Assembly: GCA_032622095.1 (NCBI GenBank)
Contig: CP136066.1
Location: 231,326,961 to 231,390,960 of the forward strand
Direction: 5' to 3'
DNA from: Siphonodentalium dalli
Taxonomy: Eukaryota; Mollusca; Scaphopoda; Gadilida; Siphonodentaliidae
DNA length: 64,000 bases
The position numbers were made by a program, and so were the translations under genes. This document shows positions 61,301 to 64,000 of this stretch, one piece after another (position 1 is the first letter of the stretch; every line of letters starts with the position of its first letter). Under the pieces are notes generated by a model that was not told the DNA's origin, did not search any database, and saw only the letters and a program-made list of their open reading frames with translations.

Positions 61301-63942
61301 GCAAAGTACAATAATGCCCTAAATAATCGATTCCTTAACCACAGAAGAATTATGGGTCATTTTTCAGGATTTAGTCGGAAATATAGCTTGTTGCCATTCA
61401 TCGGAAAGCTCTCACTGAGATGAATTGCAACAAGCCATATTTCCGCCTCAATCCTGAAAAGTTACCTATAATTCTGCTTTGGTTAAGGAGTCGATTATTT
61501 AGGTCATTACTGTAACTAAATTCCTGTTTATTCCTGTTTATTCCAGTCTCATTCTCGCTGAATAATGAAATATTCCTTATTACAATGTGTGACCTAGCGT
61601 TTTAATGTGTGACCTAGCGTTATAATGTGTGACCTAGCGTTATAATGTGTGACCTAACGGCATTATATTTCCAATCTGAAATTTGACCCTCATGCTTTTT
61701 ATGGTTTGAATTTTCTTACTATTGAAATATTTTGTCTTCTTGATATGATTTCTCTCTCTCTCTCCCCCTCTCTCTCTCTAGCTCTCTCTCCCCTCCCATC
61801 TCTCTCCCTTCCTATCTCTCTCTTCCTTCCCATCTCTCTCCCATCCCATCTCTCTCTCTCCCTCTCTCTCTCCATCCCTCTCTCCTCCTCTCCCTCCCTC
61901 CTAATGTTATAACTGCTTGTATATATTTCTCCATTGTGTAATAAATATTTCACAGAATGAGCTCGACCTTGACCAAGTTCACAGACAAGCTCTGTACAGT
62001 CTATCTCTGGATAAAAAATGGCAGATGTACTGCAGCAAAAAGAAGGTACTGGCATTCTATAGTAATGCCCTAAATAATCGACTCCTTAACCACAGCAGAA
62101 TTATGAGTAACATTTCAGGATTTAGTCGGAAATATGGCTTGTTGCCATTCATCGGAAAGCTCTCAGTTAAATATGGCTTGTTGCCATTCATCGGAAAGCT
62201 CTCAGTGAGAGCTTTCTGATGAATGGCAACAAGTCATATTTTCGACTAAATCCTGCAAAATTACCCATAATTATGCTGTGGTTAAGGAGTCGATTATTTA
62301 GGGCATTACTGTACTTTACACTTTAGTTATTCTTGGGATCCAAATAAACATACCCCTATGTTTATTATAATTGTCAAAATAATCACACCCTTTATTTGTT
62401 CTTATTTGGACCCCTACGTTTATTAATTTCTGGAGGTCACAAATGCAAAAATTCTTCCATTTTCTCTTTAGTTTCAGCCGCTGATTCATTAATGAAACTT
62501 TTATTGTCTAATTATTTTAAGATTACCATCTTCTATACAGTAATGCCATAATTAATCGACCTCTTAACCACAGCAGAATTATGGGTAACTTTTCAGGATT
62601 TAGTCGAAAATATGGCTTGTTGCCATTCATCGGAAAGCTCTCCCTGAGAGCTTTCCAATGAATGGCAACAAGCCATATTTCCGACTAAATCCTGAAAAGT
62701 TACCCATAATTCTGCTGTGGTTAAGAAGTCGATTACTTAGAGCATTTAATGTATTTGTAAAGTCCAATGACACCTTCTTTACTCTGCTTGGGAATTATGG
62801 AAGAATTTTGCTATTTTGTAATTCACCCGGGCATCTGGGAGCCAATTTCTTATCAAAATTTATAATATACATTTATTGCATTGTTTTGAGGTTGACATGA
62901 GGATTTATCAACCCGAGGAAGTTAATATTCACAGAAGCCGCAGGCCGAGGTGAATATTTACTTCCAAGGGTTGATAAATCATCATGTCAACCTTTAAACA
63001 ATACAATAAATGTTTTATTATATGATTTACCACCATTAGGCCTGAAATACCTTACTGCATGACCCGTGTATATATTTACCTTACTGCATGACCCGTGTAT
63101 ATATTTACCTTACTGCATGACCCGTGTATATATTTACCTTACTGCATGACCCGTGTATATATTTACCTTACTGCATGACCCGTGTATATATTTACCTTAC
63201 TGCATGACCCGTGTATATATTTACCTTACTGCATGACCCGTGTATATATTTACCTTACTGCATGACCCGTGTATATATTTACCTTACTGCATGACCCGTG
63301 TATATATTTACATGTTTCCATCAAATGAACAACAATGTAGATACTTTATCCATCAGAAAAACCCAGGGATTTACAATTCCTATTAATCTCATGACGTTGC
63401 GTGACAAAGCCTTGTTATTAACCTATCTTGCCTATTTAAAGCACAATCAAGTAGATATCGTGATTTATCAACTTCTTTTCCATATGATTTAGTATGGGAC
63501 TTTTAGAAGAAAGTTTATGATCAAATAATAAAACTTATTATCTTGTTGACTGGGTTCACTTCCAATCATGTACATCATTTTAATGTTTGGTTTCATTTTA
63601 ACGATTGTTAGAAGCATCTACGCTGTATGTGTTATCAGTTTCGGTTTTACCATCCATGATGATGAGCAATGAAAAAGAAAGTTTATTGAAGAAAAAGGTA
63701 AAAATTGAGAAAAATTGTTTTGGGGCTGAGCGGATTACCTGAAACACGCATCCATTTTTATTTCGGTGTAATACTTTTATCTAATATATTGATTACTTTG
63801 CCAATTATGATATTTGCACTTCCATAGATTGTGGAACACTAAATATAAATATAATTATTATTATCATTGTCAGGAACAAGATGACCCATCATCGACAGTG
63901 TGGCCAGACTACTATATCGAGAGAATCAAAACGATGCCTTCC
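58168..63942 (+). CDS. DAAM1: DAAM formin, 5' part of gene (3 coding exons, span)
   Basis: Three exons (58168-58302, 61956-62045, 63874-63942), all phase 0, give the first 98 residues. The order is CCFRGRGPPEISY, LPMPANEDEVNEKFEELV, NELDLDQVHRQALYSLSL, DKKWQMYCSKKK and WPDYYIERIKTMP. This is the N-terminus of DAAM proteins: a short cysteine-bearing leader, then the start of the Rho-GTPase-binding region. DAAM links Dishevelled and Rho to actin nucleation in planar cell polarity and in muscle and neuron actin assembly. FH3, FH1, FH2 and the DAD segment must lie to the right. Invertebrates usually have a single DAAM, so the symbol is by family, not strict orthology. The human proteins have a longer leader before the CCFR. 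Confidence 0.93.
58303..58905. other. DAAM intron, first part
   Basis: A ~60-bp direct repeat (AACTGAAGGTCGTATTACGA at 58613 and 58652) is the only notable feature. Confidence 0.6.
58906..59680. repeat. Diverged repeat with GATGAAACTTGGTATGTGGC, first unit
   Basis: Begins near 59080 with GTTTGTTCATTTGTCTGC. It has CAGAATTTGATGAAACTTGG, TTATGCCCCATTTTTACTTA and TTTTGTTGTCCGGATGC. It is the first unit of the tandem family at 60280-61110. Confidence 0.65.
59678..59945. mobile_element. Family E and hairpin-core block, copy of 52333-52600
   Basis: GACATAAAATAAAAAACATC, CCCTGCAGGGAGCCCCACAC, GTGTCGTCTGCTCATG, then an AT-rich spacer and a perfect hairpin core ending GGCACAGGGTAAA. Confidence 0.8.
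60280..61120. repeat. Diverged tandem repeat (TTATGCCCCTTTGTTATTTG and relatives)
   Basis: Short near-identical triplication at 60340-60460 (AAAATCAAATGCAGTTATGC), then longer units with TTTTGTTGTCTGGATGATAA, TTTGATAGAATTGGATGAAA and TATGAGAAAGTC. It is non-coding. Confidence 0.75.
61307..61514. mobile_element. Family B palindromic MITE in DAAM intron
   Basis: TACAATAATGCCCTAAATAA to AGGTCATTACTGTA; central loop shortened by deletion. Confidence 0.88.
61579..61660. repeat. 20-bp tandem array, 4 copies
   Basis: Unit ATGTGTGACCTAGCGTTATA. Confidence 0.9.
61748..61902. repeat. Pyrimidine tract (CTCTCT-rich)
   Basis: About 150 bp of nearly pure C/T on the plus strand, 53 bp before the DAAM exon 2 acceptor. 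The minus-strand RERERE-type frame is an artefact of it. Confidence 0.95.
61956..62045 (+). CDS. DAAM1: DAAM exon 2 (coding)
   Basis: Thirty codons from TTTCACAG| to AAGAAG|GTACTG. NELDLDQVHRQALYSLSL and DKKWQMYCSKKK correspond closely to the DAAM segment whose hallmark is KKWQIYCSKKK. The donor has a non-consensus C at +4, and a family B MITE starts about 13 bp into the intron. Confidence 0.94.
62059..62313. mobile_element. Family B MITE next to DAAM exon 2 donor
   Basis: TAGTAATGCCCTAAATAATC to GGGCATTACTGTA. The middle arm AAATATGGCTTGTTGCCATT is duplicated, making this copy ~45 bp longer than usual. Confidence 0.9.
62534..62747. mobile_element. Family B palindromic MITE, copy
   Basis: TACAGTAATGCCATAATTAA to TACTTAGAGCATTTAATG; the right end has decayed. 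Confidence 0.85.
62872..63027. mobile_element. Long palindrome, family H
   Basis: TTTATTGCATTGTTTTGAGG, GTTGACATGAGGATTTATCA and GAAGTTAATATTCAC are mirrored on the right around GCCGCAGGCCGAGG. Relative of 20486-20656. Confidence 0.78.
63049..63311. repeat. 29-bp tandem array, 9 copies
   Basis: Unit ACCTTACTGCATGACCCGTG plus TATATATTT, copies identical except at the edge. Confidence 0.97.
63312..63873. other. DAAM intron 2, last part
   Basis: A 64-codon frame at 63298-63492 starts inside the array and has no recognised domain. No further exon is supported before 63874. Confidence 0.5.
63874..63942 (+). CDS. DAAM1: DAAM exon 3 (coding)
   Basis: Twenty-three codons from CATTGTCAG| to TCC|GTAAGA. 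EQDDPSSTVWPDYYIERIK and TMPS align with the DAAM segment after the KKK motif, in which a W-P-x-x-Y-I pattern is conserved. Phase 0 on both sides. Confidence 0.92.
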
Positions 63943-64000
63943 GTAAGATATGCCTACTTTGATTTGCCTTAGGCCAAAGAAAATTAAATGTCTGGTTTGG

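Noticed and set aside
61699-62055. 118-codon minus-strand frame with RERERE runs
   Set aside because: Antisense of the pyrimidine tract and of DAAM exon 2.
63613-63698. Possible extra DAAM exon (GTTAG| to AAAAAG|GTAAAA)
   Set aside because: It must start in phase 0, and that frame hits TGA within 16 codons; no similarity to DAAM. An alternative frame is open but would break the reading frame of exon 3.

Overview
This is intron-rich, repeat-dense, AT-rich animal DNA. Short exons with GT-AG borders are separated by kilobase introns, and non-LTR retrotransposon, SINE and MITE remnants are everywhere. The gene families (a thioredoxin-fold ER protein and the formin DAAM) and the repeat style suggest a marine invertebrate, perhaps a mollusc. 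The sequence alone does not fix the phylum.

Only two host genes are supported, both partial and both on the + strand. (1) Positions 1510-14459 hold the last six exons (267 codons plus stop) of a thioredoxin-fold protein ending in HTEL, a KDEL-type ER-retrieval tail; I judge it a TXNDC16 (ERp90)-like protein. (2) Positions 58168-63942 hold the first three coding exons (98 codons) of DAAM, the Dishevelled-associated formin; the gene runs off the right edge. The human orthologues of both lie on 14q22-q23, so the neighbourhood may be an old linkage.

The 43.7 kb between the genes and most intron sequence is mobile-element debris. I recognise these families. Family A is a hAT-like MITE with CAAGCCT termini, large subterminal hairpins and 8-bp target duplications. 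Family B is a 210-bp near-perfect palindrome starting CAGTAATGC at TA. Family C and relatives are TTAA-flanked elements with CCC...GGG ends that carry a shared hairpin core (CCAATGCATTCTCTTATAT). Family D is a TTAA-flanked element with AGGTACTC ends. Family E is a group of ~85-110 bp hairpins sharing GTCGTCTGCTC. There are also two hAT-like elements caught inside other repeats, foldback elements at 13.1-14.0 kb and 27.1-31.6 kb, a tRNA-headed SINE, and two LINE reverse-transcriptase fragments. Many nested insertions can be read directly because intact paralogous target sites are present in the same window.

Tandem arrays are frequent (periods 16, 20, 21, 26, 29, 38, 42, 45, ~47, ~61, ~86, ~95, ~110 bp). 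Several are amplified pieces of MITEs. Array periods that are multiples of three create long but meaningless open frames.

Layout: 1-1490 minisatellite; 1510-14459 TXNDC16-like gene; 14.5-26.9 kb MITEs and arrays; 27.0-32.4 kb nested large transposon with foldback arms and LINE; 32.6-58.1 kb MITEs, arrays and a LINE end; 58.1-64.0 kb start of DAAM.
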